64,000 nt of DNA from Verrucomicrobiota bacterium (GCA_023269545.1 JAHFTB010000001.1:93105-157104), one strand, 5' to 3'; shown: positions 26,995 to 36,615, counted from the stretch's first letter. Made by a program: numbers and translations. The notes: generated from the sequence alone by a model not told the origin.

Positions 26995-27444
26995 TTATTT
27001 TATATCAATATCAAGTATTGTGTCGCGAGTATTGAACAGTGCTGCCACACGCCCCGGCTGGCTGGTGATAGGCTCATCTATCTCTTCCTGTCTTTTCTGT
27101 CCTTTCTCGTTGAGGCGCATGCATACACCCACAGTTCCCACCGCGGTTCCACATGTAGCTGTCCCACAAACCGCCCCACCAACTGGCCCACAAGCTGCCT
27201 CTCCAATCGCTATAGAAATAACCGCACCACAACCTGCGCCAATTCCTAGGAGCATCCCTATACCGCTGGTTATACATAGGCTAACTTTACTTGGCACACA
27301 ATCTGACCAGCATCTTACTGCCTGAAAAGGTCCTATTCTCCAATTCTGCGCATCTGAACTTTTGATAGTTGGATCAACTACAGAAGGAGGATGGTTAGTT
27401 TCAGTAAGGGAAGTAGATGGAAGATTGCTTGTTAAAGAAATCAT
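26995..27444 (-). CDS. Small protein with glycine-rich hydrophobic hairpin, member 2
   Basis: A 149-residue protein with the layout of its neighbour at 26429: polar Ser/Thr/Pro-rich head, the shared Cys-x-Pro-Ser-Lys entry (CVPSKVSLCITSG), then a long Gly/Ala/Cys-rich hydrophobic hairpin (GMLLGIGAGCGAVISIAIG, GPVGGAVCGTATCGTAVG) and a charged tail (RLNEKGQKRQEEIDE). Seven cysteines lie in or next to the hydrophobic part. Both proteins could be secreted membrane-inserting effectors, but this is inference. Confidence 0.62.
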   Translation of the reverse strand: MISLTSNLPSTSLTETNHPPSVVDPTIKSSDAQNWRIGPFQAVRCWSDCVPSKVSLCITSGIGMLLGIGAGCGAVISIAIGEAACGPVGGAVCGTATCGTAVGTVGVCMRLNEKGQKRQEEIDEPITSQPGRVAALFNTRDTILDIDIK

Positions 27445-27543
27445 TTACCATTTATTCCCTCCAAGTATATCCGGAGAAATTAGCACCTGCTACTCTCATC
27501 ATCTACTGACAAAATACGATATCAAAAATCCCAGGCACATTCG

Positions 27544-27570
27544 TTCTCATTTTAAAGGAATTCCGCTATA
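27544..27570 (-). repeat. 27 bp repeat at the 3' end of the M16 protease gene
   Basis: TTCTCATTTTAAAGGAATTC and the next seven bases are an exact reverse complement of 59441-59467. It ends directly against the M16 protease stop codon (27571-27573). Both copies lie just downstream of minus-strand genes and contain the palindrome GGAATTCC. A terminator or mRNA 3' processing role is possible. Confidence 0.6.
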
Positions 27571-28833
27571 TCAGGGAATTTTATGGAACCATTCCAATCC
27601 CCTGTGATCTGAAATAGGTCCCACCGCAGCAAGGGTGGCTTTTTCTGGATGGAGAAGTTTATGGGCAAGTTCTAATACCTCTTGAGGAGTAACTGCTCGC
27701 ACTTTTGCATGCATCTCCAGTGGATCCACAATGGTTCCATAACAGAGGATGCTATTGCCTAGTGCAGCATTTCGCGAGGAGGTGCGTTCCAAACTCATGA
27801 GACTTGTTCCAATGAGATATTCTTGAGCACGTCGAAATTCGGCTTTGCCCACTGGGCGTTCTTTAAGTTCCTGAAATTGCCGACGAATGATATCCAAACT
27901 GCGGCGCAGGTTTTTTTCATCCAAGCCCAGGGAAATATTCAACATGCCGCAGTCGGAGAGTAAATGCGGATGCGTACTCACTGAATAGCAAATTCCCCGG
28001 CGTTCCCGTAGTTCTTGAAAAAGTCGGGAACTGCCATTGCCTCCCAGAATGGTATTTAATACAGCCAGGGGATACCGATCGGAACTATGAAAACTTTCGG
28101 TCGGCAATGCTATCGCCACATTGGTTTGAAGAAGATCTCTTTTTCCCACAACGATTTCTCCGCTAGCAACCCGTGGGCGCCGCTTCGATAAAACCTTCCT
28201 TTTGGGCAGGGGTCCTAACCAGCGTTGCGCCATTTCCAGTAATTCTTCATGCCGCACCTTTCCTGAAGCTGTAAGAAGCGTATTAGAGCCATGATAATGC
28301 AAGGAACGGTAGTTTAAAAGATCCTCACGCGAAAGTTGGTGGATACTTTCCAGAGTCCCTGTCAGGGGGCGCCCCAAGGCATGACCTTTCCAAAAGTGAA
28401 GATTGAGAAGCTCTTCGACGAATTGGGAAGGTTCGTCGTGGACCATTTGGATTTCTTCGGCAATTACCGTGCGTTCGAGTTCGATATCCGCTATCGCAAA
28501 TTTAGGGTCTGTATAGATATCGCAGAGAACGGCAACTAGGGGGACAAAGTGTTGAGCGGGCGCCACAGCATAGTAACACGTGTGCTCTTCGGTAGTATAT
28601 GCATTCAGGTCCCCCCCTACCCCTTCCACATCGGCCATAATCCGGCGCGCACTGCGTTTGTGGGTTCCTTTAAAAAGAAGGTGCTCGATAAAGTGCGAGA
28701 TGCCATTGAGCTTTTCGGACTCCTGACGTCCCCCCACGTTTGCCCAAAGTCCAACGGCCACACTTTCGGAATGGGGCATTTCGCAAGTTGCCACTCGTAC
28801 ACCATTGGCAAGGGTGGAAAGGACGGTTTTCAT
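27571..28833 (-). CDS. M16 family zinc protease (processing-peptidase type)
   Basis: A 420-residue protein with the inverted zinc motif HFIEH (His-x-x-Glu-His) near residue 47 and the downstream glutamate in ERTVIAEEIQM. It is the single-domain, ~45 kDa form related to mitochondrial processing peptidase beta and bacterial PqqL/YmxG-type proteases. The second, inactive half-domain follows. Start ATG 28833 overlaps the ispD stop (ATGA). No signal peptide is apparent, so a cytoplasmic location is likely. Confidence 0.93.
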   Translation of the reverse strand: MKTVLSTLANGVRVATCEMPHSESVAVGLWANVGGRQESEKLNGISHFIEHLLFKGTHKRSARRIMADVEGVGGDLNAYTTEEHTCYYAVAPAQHFVPLVAVLCDIYTDPKFAIADIELERTVIAEEIQMVHDEPSQFVEELLNLHFWKGHALGRPLTGTLESIHQLSREDLLNYRSLHYHGSNTLLTASGKVRHEELLEMAQRWLGPLPKRKVLSKRRPRVASGEIVVGKRDLLQTNVAIALPTESFHSSDRYPLAVLNTILGGNGSSRLFQELRERRGICYSVSTHPHLLSDCGMLNISLGLDEKNLRRSLDIIRRQFQELKERPVGKAEFRRAQEYLIGTSLMSLERTSSRNAALGNSILCYGTIVDPLEMHAKVRAVTPQEVLELAHKLLHPEKATLAAVGPISDHRGLEWFHKIP

Positions 28834-29540
28834 AATGTTCCTTTTTTCCTACCCGAAAAAATAATTTCGGCTAATGCAAGGTCTCGCGGAAGTGTAATTT
28901 TGAAATTCCAATCATCAGCTTCTTCGATGAAAACCTGTTTTCCTATTCGAAGAAAAACGGATGCTTCATCAGTAGCCGTAGCATTTTCCTGAATGAGACG
29001 AGCATAAGCTTCGAGCAGATCACTGCGACGAAAACTTTGCGGAGTTTGCATTCTCCAAAGTCCCTCGCGCGAGAGGGTTTCCGTCAGTACTTTTTTTCCG
29101 TTTGCACGATGAATAGTATCCGCTACGGGTTCTGCCAGACAGGCTGAGCCATATTGAATAGCAGCTTGGATACAGTTCGCTATTAACCGAGGCGTGATCA
29201 GTGGACGCGCTCCATCATGAACCGCCAAATAGTCTGCGTTTTCTCCCGCTGCAAGAATACCATTCCATACGGAGTCTCGCCTCTCTTGTCCCGAGGGAAC
29301 GCAAGCAAGCAGCTTTTTTATTCCATATCGTTTGGAAAGATCACGAAATTCCCCTTCGCGGAGAGGATCACAAACGAGGAGAATTCCTGTGATTACCGCG
29401 CAATCTTCGAAAGCGCGAAGCGTATGAGAAAGCAGGGGCTGCCCGGCTAGGGGAACCATGAGCTTGTCAAAGCCCATGCGGTGACTCGATCCGCCGGCAA
29501 CAATAATCGCCACCACATTGGGTGATTGTGAGGATTCCAC
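28830..29540 (-). CDS. ispD: 2-C-methyl-D-erythritol 4-phosphate cytidylyltransferase
   Basis: A 236-residue enzyme of the non-mevalonate isoprenoid pathway, transferring CMP from CTP to methylerythritol phosphate. The nucleotide loop is IIVAGGSSHRMG (about 12-23), with LAVHDGARPLI in the middle and TDEASVF near the end, all typical of IspD. The start is GTG at 29540. It lies between yqeY (3 bp gap) and the M16 protease (overlap). Confidence 0.93.
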   Translation of the reverse strand: MESSQSPNVVAIIVAGGSSHRMGFDKLMVPLAGQPLLSHTLRAFEDCAVITGILLVCDPLREGEFRDLSKRYGIKKLLACVPSGQERRDSVWNGILAAGENADYLAVHDGARPLITPRLIANCIQAAIQYGSACLAEPVADTIHRANGKKVLTETLSREGLWRMQTPQSFRRSDLLEAYARLIQENATATDEASVFLRIGKQVFIEEADDWNFKITLPRDLALAEIIFSGRKKGTL

Positions 29541-29543
29541 ACC

Positions 29544-29996
29544 CTAGGGCAACTGTTTTTGTACTTCCATACTGAGAGACTTGCCATCAGCACGGCCGGC
29601 GGCCTTAGCCTGCACGATTTTCATTACTGCTCCCATCTGCGCCTTGGAAGTGGCGCCTGCCTCCGCAATAGCTTCTTTTACAAGGTGAGTGATTTCATCG
29701 GCATGGAGTCCCTGTGGCAAATAGGCAGCCAACACTTTTATTTCTTCCTGTTCCTTGCTTGCCAACTCGGGACGTCCCCCTTTTTCAAAACCCTCCACGG
29801 AATCTTGTCGTTGTTTGATCTGTTTGCGAATGACTTGCGCGGCTTCGTTATCATCCAAGGCACCTTCGGCCCCCGATTTCTCGATTGCAGCGTATTTGAG
29901 AGCGGATTTCAACATACGGAGCACTCCTAACTTTAGAGCGTCCTTCGCCCGCATCGCATCCTTCAGATCTTGGTCAATTTGTGCACTCAAACTCAT
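29544..29996 (-). CDS. yqeY: GatB/YqeY domain protein
   Basis: A 150-residue helical protein matching the YqeY family, related to the tail domain of the GatB amidotransferase subunit. Typical segments are KDAMRAKDALKLGVLRML, QRQDSVEGFEKGGRPEL, and the C-terminal GAVMKIVQAKAAGRADGK. The tRNA-binding role suggested for this domain is not proven. It is the first gene of a three-gene run with ispD and the M16 protease, and is divergent from gltX. Confidence 0.93.
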   Translation of the reverse strand: MSLSAQIDQDLKDAMRAKDALKLGVLRMLKSALKYAAIEKSGAEGALDDNEAAQVIRKQIKQRQDSVEGFEKGGRPELASKEQEEIKVLAAYLPQGLHADEITHLVKEAIAEAGATSKAQMGAVMKIVQAKAAGRADGKSLSMEVQKQLP

Positions 29997-30066
29997 TGAA
30001 GTAGCCTACGCGCTTGAAGTCCCCGAGTAAATCCTTTCTCCTTTGCTCCTACATATTAAATGCTCT

Positions 30067-31389
30067 ATGTCTTCTGAAGTCCGCACCCGTTTTGCTCCCT
30101 CGCCCACTGGTTATCTGCATGTTGGCGGCGCACGAACCGCTTTTTTTAACTGGCTGTTTGCACGCAAACATCAGGGCAAGTTGATATTGCGTATTGAAGA
30201 TACTGACAAAAAACGGAACACTGAAGAAGCCTATCAAGTCATTTACAACGGTTTAACTTGGCTGGGACTGGACTGGGATGAGGGCCCGCATGTGGGAGGT
30301 AACTTCGGACCCTATTTTCAAAGCGAAAGAAATTCTCTCTATGAAAGTTATTTGAGTCAGCTGGAAAAAGTAGGCATGGTGTATGAGGACGAAGGAGCCA
30401 TTCGGTTTCGTTCTCCGCGCAAAACGGTCGTAGTCGAGGATATGGTATGTGGCCGTATTGTTTTTGATATGTCCAACCCGGTCACCCACCCGGATATGAC
30501 CATTCGGCGACCGGACGGCACTTGGATCTTTCACTTCGTAAACGTCGTGGATGATATCGAAATGAAGATTACACATGTCATCCGAGGCGAAGATCACCTT
30601 TCCAACACGCCCAAACACGTGGAACTCTATCAGGCTCTAGATATTGCTTGCCCTCACTTTGCGCACATTCCTTTGATTTTAAATCACGAAGGGAAAAAAA
30701 TGAGTAAGCGAGATGGCGGCGCAAGCGTCACCTCCTATTCCGGTTATGTTCCGGAAGCCGTTCTGAATTATCTCTCCCTGTTAGGATGGTCACCCGGCGG
30801 CAACCGCGAAGTTTTGGATCTCATGGAAATTCGCGAACTTTTCGACATAAAATCCATTAACCGCCGAAATGCTATTTTTGATTTGGATAAATGCTTTTGG
30901 ATCAATGGACAACACATCCTGCGGATGAGTCTTGAGCGATTTGCGGATCTCGCTCTTCCCTTCATAGATAAAGCCGGCATCGTATATGACTCCCGGGAAC
31001 AGGTGCTGCCCATTCTCGCCATTGTAAAAGAGAAAATCAAATTACTTCGGGACGTTCCGGAATGGATCAGTTATTTTTTCACAGAAGAATTCACCTTTGA
31101 TCCTACCAGCGTCGAAAAAACTTTTAAAAAACCAGGCGCCCTAGATCACTTAAAAAGCCTGCGGCAAGCTTATGCGACCCTGGAAACCTGGAATCTTCAG
31201 AACTTAGAAAACAAATTGAAAGAAACCGCAGCACAAAATGGCTGTAAAACCGGTGATTTGATTCACCCCGCACGCGTTGCCGCCAGTGGCCGTTCCATCG
31301 GCCCTAGCTTATATCACATGTTAGAAGTTCTCGGTAAGGAGCGTGTCCTCGCCCGTTTTGAAAAAGCATACCACCAATTTACTTTATGA
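30067..31389 (+). CDS. gltX: Glutamyl-tRNA synthetase
   Basis: A 440-residue class I synthetase. The HIGH-type signature is PSPTGYLHVGGARTA, and the KMSKS-type signature is KKMSKRDGG. ATG 30067 gives the family-typical MSSEVRTRFAPSPTG start. It charges tRNA-Glu. Whether it also charges tRNA-Gln cannot be told from this window. Its stop overlaps the aroE start (ATGA at 31386). Confidence 0.96.
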   Translation: MSSEVRTRFAPSPTGYLHVGGARTAFFNWLFARKHQGKLILRIEDTDKKRNTEEAYQVIYNGLTWLGLDWDEGPHVGGNFGPYFQSERNSLYESYLSQLEKVGMVYEDEGAIRFRSPRKTVVVEDMVCGRIVFDMSNPVTHPDMTIRRPDGTWIFHFVNVVDDIEMKITHVIRGEDHLSNTPKHVELYQALDIACPHFAHIPLILNHEGKKMSKRDGGASVTSYSGYVPEAVLNYLSLLGWSPGGNREVLDLMEIRELFDIKSINRRNAIFDLDKCFWINGQHILRMSLERFADLALPFIDKAGIVYDSREQVLPILAIVKEKIKLLRDVPEWISYFFTEEFTFDPTSVEKTFKKPGALDHLKSLRQAYATLETWNLQNLENKLKETAAQNGCKTGDLIHPARVAASGRSIGPSLYHMLEVLGKERVLARFEKAYHQFTL

Positions 31390-32318
31390 CCACTCCTCAC
31401 GAATTTCTGGCAGAGGATCTCATTCATTCTCCGCAAAAATTTCAGGACCTTGTTCCTCCGGCAAAAATTGCGGTCTTTGGAGATCCTATCAGCCATTCTC
31501 GCTCTCCGGAAATGCACAATGCCGCTCTGCGTGCGGCCGGCATCAATATCCAATACGTACGCATCCGTGTCCGTAAAGACGAACTTGCTACCAGCTTGCA
31601 CGCATTACCTGCCGCTGGATTTTTGGGAGCCAATATCACCATCCCTCATAAGGCGAGCACTCTCAAACTTCTTGACCACGTCAACGATCACGCTCTCATT
31701 TCGGCCACGGTAAATACCGTGGCCGTGGAGGGCGACGGTAGCCTCAAAGGTTATAATACGGATGGCCCCGGCCTAGTACGAGCCATCCGCGAGGAATTTC
31801 AAATGGATATTAGTGATCTAAAAATCCTAATATTAGGAGCTGGCGGCGGTGCGGGAAGAGCTATTGCAGCCCAATGTGCCCAGGAAGGCTGCGAACGTCT
31901 TGTGCTTGCGAATCGGTCTCCGGAAAAAGTAGAAGCTTTGAAGACACAATTAGAACCTCGCTTACGTAATGAACGCCTCTTGGGCCCCACTGATCGGCTC
32001 ATAGCCATCGGGCTGGACGAAACCTCCTTGGCACGTGAATTGCCTCGCACCGATTTGCTCATCAACGCCACAAGCGTCGGTATGAAAACTACAGATCCTC
32101 AGCTCGTTCCCGAACGCCTTCTATCTCCCCATCTCATGGTGTATGATGCGGTCTATTCCACCACAAAAACACGCCTTCTACTCGACGCGGAAGCCAAGGG
32201 AGCACGCACCGCAAATGGCCTCTCCATGCTCCTGCACCAAGGAGCCCTTGCTTTCGAAATTTGGTTGAATCGGCCGCCTTCTCTCGATGCCATGCGCCAA
32301 GGACTGGCTTCCGCATAA
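31386..32318 (+). CDS. aroE: Shikimate 5-dehydrogenase
   Basis: A 310-residue NADPH-dependent enzyme reducing 3-dehydroshikimate in aromatic amino acid synthesis. FGDPISHSRSPEMHNAAL (substrate Ser pair), NITIPHK (catalytic Lys), GYNTDGPG (Asp), and the glycine loop LGAGGGAGRA are all present. It is translationally coupled to gltX. The N-terminus is about 25 residues longer than the usual protein. Confidence 0.95.
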   Translation: MTTPHEFLAEDLIHSPQKFQDLVPPAKIAVFGDPISHSRSPEMHNAALRAAGINIQYVRIRVRKDELATSLHALPAAGFLGANITIPHKASTLKLLDHVNDHALISATVNTVAVEGDGSLKGYNTDGPGLVRAIREEFQMDISDLKILILGAGGGAGRAIAAQCAQEGCERLVLANRSPEKVEALKTQLEPRLRNERLLGPTDRLIAIGLDETSLARELPRTDLLINATSVGMKTTDPQLVPERLLSPHLMVYDAVYSTTKTRLLLDAEAKGARTANGLSMLLHQGALAFEIWLNRPPSLDAMRQGLASA

Positions 32319-32350
32319 CAAAATCTTTTGCGGTAAACTCGGTCTTTTTC

Positions 32351-33427
32351 CTACCCTTGATCCATTATAGCGGCAGAACCCTTTTCCTGAAGAATTCTTT
32401 GAATAGCACTTTTTACCTCCGGGACAGTAATTTCCAGAATACATTTCTTTCCGTGATCCACACAGGTTTCCAACCCGCATCCAAAACATTCCGTGCGACG
32501 ATAAAATATTTGATTCCGCCCTCTCGGAAACCACTGACCGGGAAAGTTTCTTGCCGCAAAAATTGCCACGCAAGGTGTCTCCACAACAGCCGCCAGGTGC
32601 ATGGGGCCACTGTCGTGCCCAACAAATAATTCAGCCTGTTTTAATACGGCGGCACTGATCCGAGGTGCGATCCTACCGCATAGATTTAACCGCGGTCCCA
32701 ACCATTCCGCCAGGCAATACTCCGAACGTTCAAAGTCAGCCTTGCTGCCAATCATAGCCCAACCAATTTCTGAGAAATCCGCTCTGAGGGACTTTACCAA
32801 TGCCAACCAATTGCTCTGCGTCCAGTCCTTTACATCCGATTTGGTCCCCACGCTAGCCACAATCCATCGTCGTTCAGGAAACTCCTTGCGAGCGAGCAAA
32901 CGAGCGGCTTCGGATTCTTCTTCGATAGTGAGTCCAAGATCCCAAACAACAGGATCGAGAAGATCGACCGACACCAGAGGCTGAATTCGCCTGATTAAGC
33001 GTTCAGCCTCCCATTCCCAAATCCCCTCCCCTACTTCCCTCGAATATAAATCCTGAGTGGCGAATGGAACCCCCACCACTTTCTTTGCTCCAGCCAGTTT
33101 CAGAAACGCAAAATCGCGGATACTGGCTTTCCACCCACGTGGAGCAGCCAAATGCACCGCCATATCGAGATTTCTCCTCCGTAAATCGCATGTTAAGCTA
33201 AACATCGCGGATACATTCCGTGACCCAAGCGGATATTCTAACACCTCGTCCACCACACCGATTTGATCCAAGATATCTATCATCCGCGCCGTTTTGTTAC
33301 TTGTCTGTAAATTCGTCAGCAAGCAAATATGCGCTTTCGGAAATTTCGCTCGAATCGCATGAAAACAAGGCAATGCTAAGAGAGTATCTCCCAAGCTACC
33401 GAGGCGATAAATTAATATTTTCTTCAT
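32351..33427 (-). CDS. Glycosyltransferase family 9 (heptosyltransferase-like)
   Basis: A 358-residue GT-B enzyme. It starts MKKILIYRLGSLGDTLLALP, the signature of ADP-heptose:LPS heptosyltransferases, and has the C-terminal acceptor motif GHDSGPMHLAA. Such enzymes add heptose to the lipopolysaccharide inner core on the cytoplasmic face of the inner membrane. The actual donor is not proven. It is third in a same-strand run of three glycosyltransferase genes (34713-35876, 33434-34648, then this one). Confidence 0.9.
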   Translation of the reverse strand: MKKILIYRLGSLGDTLLALPCFHAIRAKFPKAHICLLTNLQTSNKTARMIDILDQIGVVDEVLEYPLGSRNVSAMFSLTCDLRRRNLDMAVHLAAPRGWKASIRDFAFLKLAGAKKVVGVPFATQDLYSREVGEGIWEWEAERLIRRIQPLVSVDLLDPVVWDLGLTIEEESEAARLLARKEFPERRWIVASVGTKSDVKDWTQSNWLALVKSLRADFSEIGWAMIGSKADFERSEYCLAEWLGPRLNLCGRIAPRISAAVLKQAELFVGHDSGPMHLAAVVETPCVAIFAARNFPGQWFPRGRNQIFYRRTECFGCGLETCVDHGKKCILEITVPEVKSAIQRILQEKGSAAIMDQG

Positions 33428-33433
33428 AGATTT

Positions 33434-34648
33434 CTAAAGCAAAGATTCTATCTCTCTCCAAGTTCTCTCCCCGTGCAATTCCCAGGTCATCTTCGCTGCT
33501 TTCATTCGAGCTTGTTCCCCCATTGCCCTCCGTAAATCCGGAGAATCAGCAAGCAAATTAATTTTTTCTGCGATGGATTCCGGACTGCGAATGGGAACTA
33601 AAAAACCACAGTCAGACTCCTCAATGACATCCGCTGCACCCGTGTGGGCAGTAATGATGACAGGCAGACCTCGGCTCATCGCTTCTTGGATGACTAAGGC
33701 CCTTCCCTCCACCAACGAAGGAAGTACAAAAATATCACACGTGGACATGAACTCTAAAATTTGATGATGAGCTCGGGGAGCCTCATAGATAAAATTGGGA
33801 CACTGCGTTTGGTAAAATTCTTGTGGCGCTAATGGAGTGCCTAACACAACTAATTCGATATCTTTTCTTCCTAATAATTGAATGGCTCGAAAAAGATCAG
33901 CCAATCCCTTTCGCTGTGTTAAGGTACCGACAAAAAGTACCCGGATTTTTCCGGCAATGCGTTTCGTGAGATTCGCGATTGGCGGAGAACCAAAAGGAAT
34001 GACAGCCATCCGTTTTCCTAACACAGGGAGAGATTCCATTACAAAGTGGCTGGGACAAATCACCAGATCCGCAAGAGCAAGTTCCTCGGCCTTCCGTTCG
34101 AACTTAGCAACCGAATCTTGTTTTTCACTCAAGGTGGAGGACCATTCGGGAAGCCTCTCCGCTTCTTCTTTCAACAAGCGACGAACTGTTTCCCAATAAG
34201 CGATCGGTAACTCATAAATGCAGCGGATCCCTCGTTCTTTGGCTTTTCGAAAAGTCTGTAACGCACCGTCCTCATAAGCATACACGGCGCGAACATGCGG
34301 CTCTCCTAATTTATTTGCTACGAACTGATCTAATGTCCTGTAGACATGGTCTATGCTTGCCCATCCTACTTCGTGGCGAATAAGATACTTCCAACCTATG
34401 GCGGCAGCTGTTAAGCGCACCATCTCCCGAATCCCACCAATGCGAATCTTCTTCGGAGAAAGTGCATAATAACGACGAAAAAGCTGACACCGTAAACGCC
34501 CTGGAAAAACATTGAGTAGTTTTGAATTAGTAAATCCCAACATGGTTCCAAACCATGCAAGGGCTTGCTTTTGCTCAAGCATAGCCAGTACACTACGGCA
34601 ATTCTGATTACCTGTGGGATGGGAAACTATGATTTGGATATCTTTCAT
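33434..34648 (-). CDS. Glycosyltransferase family 4
   Basis: A 404-residue GT-B transferase. GKIRVLFVGTLTQRKGLADL, FVLPSLVEGRALVIQEAMSRGLPVI, and TGAADVIE are the standard donor-binding segments with the EX7E-type glutamates (EGRALVIQE). ATG 34648 gives a natural start (MKDIQIIVS); an upstream extension to 34690 runs through a repeat. It is probably involved in LPS or capsule sugar assembly with the flanking glycosyltransferases. Confidence 0.9.
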   Translation of the reverse strand: MKDIQIIVSHPTGNQNCRSVLAMLEQKQALAWFGTMLGFTNSKLLNVFPGRLRCQLFRRYYALSPKKIRIGGIREMVRLTAAAIGWKYLIRHEVGWASIDHVYRTLDQFVANKLGEPHVRAVYAYEDGALQTFRKAKERGIRCIYELPIAYWETVRRLLKEEAERLPEWSSTLSEKQDSVAKFERKAEELALADLVICPSHFVMESLPVLGKRMAVIPFGSPPIANLTKRIAGKIRVLFVGTLTQRKGLADLFRAIQLLGRKDIELVVLGTPLAPQEFYQTQCPNFIYEAPRAHHQILEFMSTCDIFVLPSLVEGRALVIQEAMSRGLPVIITAHTGAADVIEESDCGFLVPIRSPESIAEKINLLADSPDLRRAMGEQARMKAAKMTWELHGERTWREIESLL

Positions 34649-34649
34649 T

Positions 34650-34712
34650 ATTAGAACCCACAGCTTAAAAAAGCGGCGAATTGCCTCCAAGAGCCATCCG
34701 CTGGCTCATGAA
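34650..34712. repeat. Repeat family 3 fragment (CCCACAGC..TTAAAAAAGC)
   Basis: The sequence AACCCACAGCTTAAAAAAGC is followed by GGCGAATTGCC. It resembles the copies at 36870, 44830 and 47790. It fills the short space between two glycosyltransferase genes. Confidence 0.45.
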
Positions 34713-35876
34713 TCATAGTCGCCTCTTCGGAGTTAACGGTTTTGCGGCAGCTTCTCTGAGATCTTCAAGAAATTGATCTGCAACGAGTTGTAAACAAGGC
34801 CCCTGCTTTGCAACAGCAACTCTAGCTTTTTCCAAATCCGAAAAAAAGGATTCCTCCCGAATCAAACCCTCTCTCACTTCACCATAAGAAGCATAAAGTG
34901 TATTCTGAAGAACGACGACGGGTACGCCATGATCCAACATTGCCGCCACTGTTCCGCTTTTAGCATTGAGCCCCCATCCATTAGTGGAAAGACCGAATCG
35001 TAAGATACTAAAGAAATCCGCAATTCTTTTCGGGGGTTGTTCACCCAACACAACCGTCGAAAGGCGGTCACCATAAGCATTTTGTAATTGCGTCACACAT
35101 TGGGGCAAATGAGAACCACTACGACCAATAAACGTCAGGATTAAGTGTATTCGTCGGGATTCTAAAATCGGCAGGATCCTATCAAAAAACGGTAGTGGAT
35201 TCCAATCCGGATGCACCGTTCCGAAAACTCCCACTACCCATCCCACTTCACCCTTTTTCTGTTCCACATTCAGTTGTTGAACCGTCCATCCATTGGATGG
35301 AAAACGGGGAATATTACCGAATAGCTGTAGGAGAGAAGCTTCCCATCCCAAATTTTCCAACCAAGAGCGATAATAAGGGGTGTGAGTATGAATAAGAAGA
35401 GGGGTGGATTGCCGGAGGAAACGCAGGAATTCCTTGCGTTGTAAGATCCCTAAGATTTTTCTCTTCAAGGGCATGGCTGCGTACGGATTGAGTCCAATCT
35501 CATGACACATAATGTGCAAAGGCTTATTTTTTAAGTGTCGTGCGATCTGCGAATGAAATGTGTAAGGCCAACCTTTAGGGTGATAGGCGTAAAATCCCGA
35601 GAATTGAAAGCTCCAGATTTCCTCTTTTTTAGGTATCCGATATCGCAGTGCTTTTTCGCGCGCCCCAGAGTCCCGAAAGGCAATCCGCAAACAAGGAATT
35701 CTCTCTTCTCCCTCTTGTAACTCGCACTCTTGAGTGATTTTTACTTCAGTATCATGAGTGGCCACGATTTCGACTGGGATATCCTGCCGAGCCACAGCAG
35801 CGGCTAAGCGGCGGGTATAATCCCCCACACCGCAACTTCCAGGTCGGATTCGTGAACATATGAAACGCAAACGCAC
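34713..35876 (-). CDS. Glycosyltransferase, GT-B fold
   Basis: A 387-residue protein starting with GTG at 35876 (MRLRFICSRIRPGSCGVGDYT). The N-terminal PGSCGVGDYTRRLAAA glycine loop is typical of GT4-type transferases (CGVGDY). The C-terminal half holds VVLGEQPPKRIADF and FGLSTNGWGLNAKSGTVAAML. The Glu pair of the family is less clear than in the neighbour. The acceptor is unknown. Confidence 0.78.
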   Translation of the reverse strand: MRLRFICSRIRPGSCGVGDYTRRLAAAVARQDIPVEIVATHDTEVKITQECELQEGEERIPCLRIAFRDSGAREKALRYRIPKKEEIWSFQFSGFYAYHPKGWPYTFHSQIARHLKNKPLHIMCHEIGLNPYAAMPLKRKILGILQRKEFLRFLRQSTPLLIHTHTPYYRSWLENLGWEASLLQLFGNIPRFPSNGWTVQQLNVEQKKGEVGWVVGVFGTVHPDWNPLPFFDRILPILESRRIHLILTFIGRSGSHLPQCVTQLQNAYGDRLSTVVLGEQPPKRIADFFSILRFGLSTNGWGLNAKSGTVAAMLDHGVPVVVLQNTLYASYGEVREGLIREESFFSDLEKARVAVAKQGPCLQLVADQFLEDLREAAAKPLTPKRRL

Positions 35877-35913
35877 AGAATTTTTTTTAATGGCCAGGAC
35901 TGCTATTCTATTT

Positions 35914-36600
35914 CTATCGGGAAAATAGAGTGTCCAATAGAGCGAAAAATACTGTCTTCACCTGAGAAGAATAGCGATGATAACCGGCAATCCGCACTGA
36001 AATATCCTGCACAAATTTGGACGGCTCTTCTACGGGACGATCAGCAGGTTGCGCAATCGAGGCGGGACTTGCTTCCGGATGAAATTGCAAGCCAAGTATG
36101 CGCTGATTCCAAAGAAATCCTTGTTCAGCACAGCCTTCGCTCTCAGCAAGGCGAATCGAGTCCTTCGGCAATGCAAAGGTATCTCCATGCCAATGAAGAA
36201 CCGTAAGACTCTCGGGAAGATGAGGAAAATAAGAGCGAGCTTCTGAAGTAAAGTTTACGGGGAACCAGCCTATCTCGTTCACAGGATTTTGGGTAACCTT
36301 AGCGCCCAAAACATCAGCTAAGAGCTGACCTCCCAGACAGATACCGAAAATCGAGGATCCCGTCTCCACATACCGGGCGAGCATTTGTTTCTCAGGAATC
36401 AGCCAGGGATGATCCCTGTGTTGATAAATATTCATAGTTCCTCCCAAGAGGATCAGACTCGGAATACTCTCCGGATCGGGAAGCTCTTCATTCCGATATA
36501 CATGAATCGTACGAATTTCCCGATTATTAACAGCCGCCCACTCGCTAATTAAGCCTGGCTCTTCCTTGGGAGCATGCTGGAGAATATGGATCGTGTTCAT
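35914..36600 (-). CDS. Class I glutamine amidotransferase-like protein
   Basis: A 228-residue GATase1 domain. The nucleophile Cys is in GICLGGQLLADVLG, and the His-x-Glu dyad is in LGLQFHPEAS. It resembles stand-alone GMP-synthase-like amidotransferases that act as glutaminases or gamma-glutamyl hydrolases. No synthase domain is fused. Start MNTIHILQHAP at 36600 is preferred; upstream TTG and ATG codons (36615, 36612) are alternatives. Confidence 0.88.
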   Translation of the reverse strand: MNTIHILQHAPKEEPGLISEWAAVNNREIRTIHVYRNEELPDPESIPSLILLGGTMNIYQHRDHPWLIPEKQMLARYVETGSSIFGICLGGQLLADVLGAKVTQNPVNEIGWFPVNFTSEARSYFPHLPESLTVLHWHGDTFALPKDSIRLAESEGCAEQGFLWNQRILGLQFHPEASPASIAQPADRPVEEPSKFVQDISVRIAGYHRYSSQVKTVFFALLDTLFSR

Positions 36601-36615
36601 AGCCTCACACATCAA

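Noticed and set aside
26983..27325. Plus-strand open frames opposite the hairpin protein gene
   Set aside because: They are rich in Pro, Thr and Ala runs mirroring the glycine codons of the minus strand, so they are shadows of the real gene.
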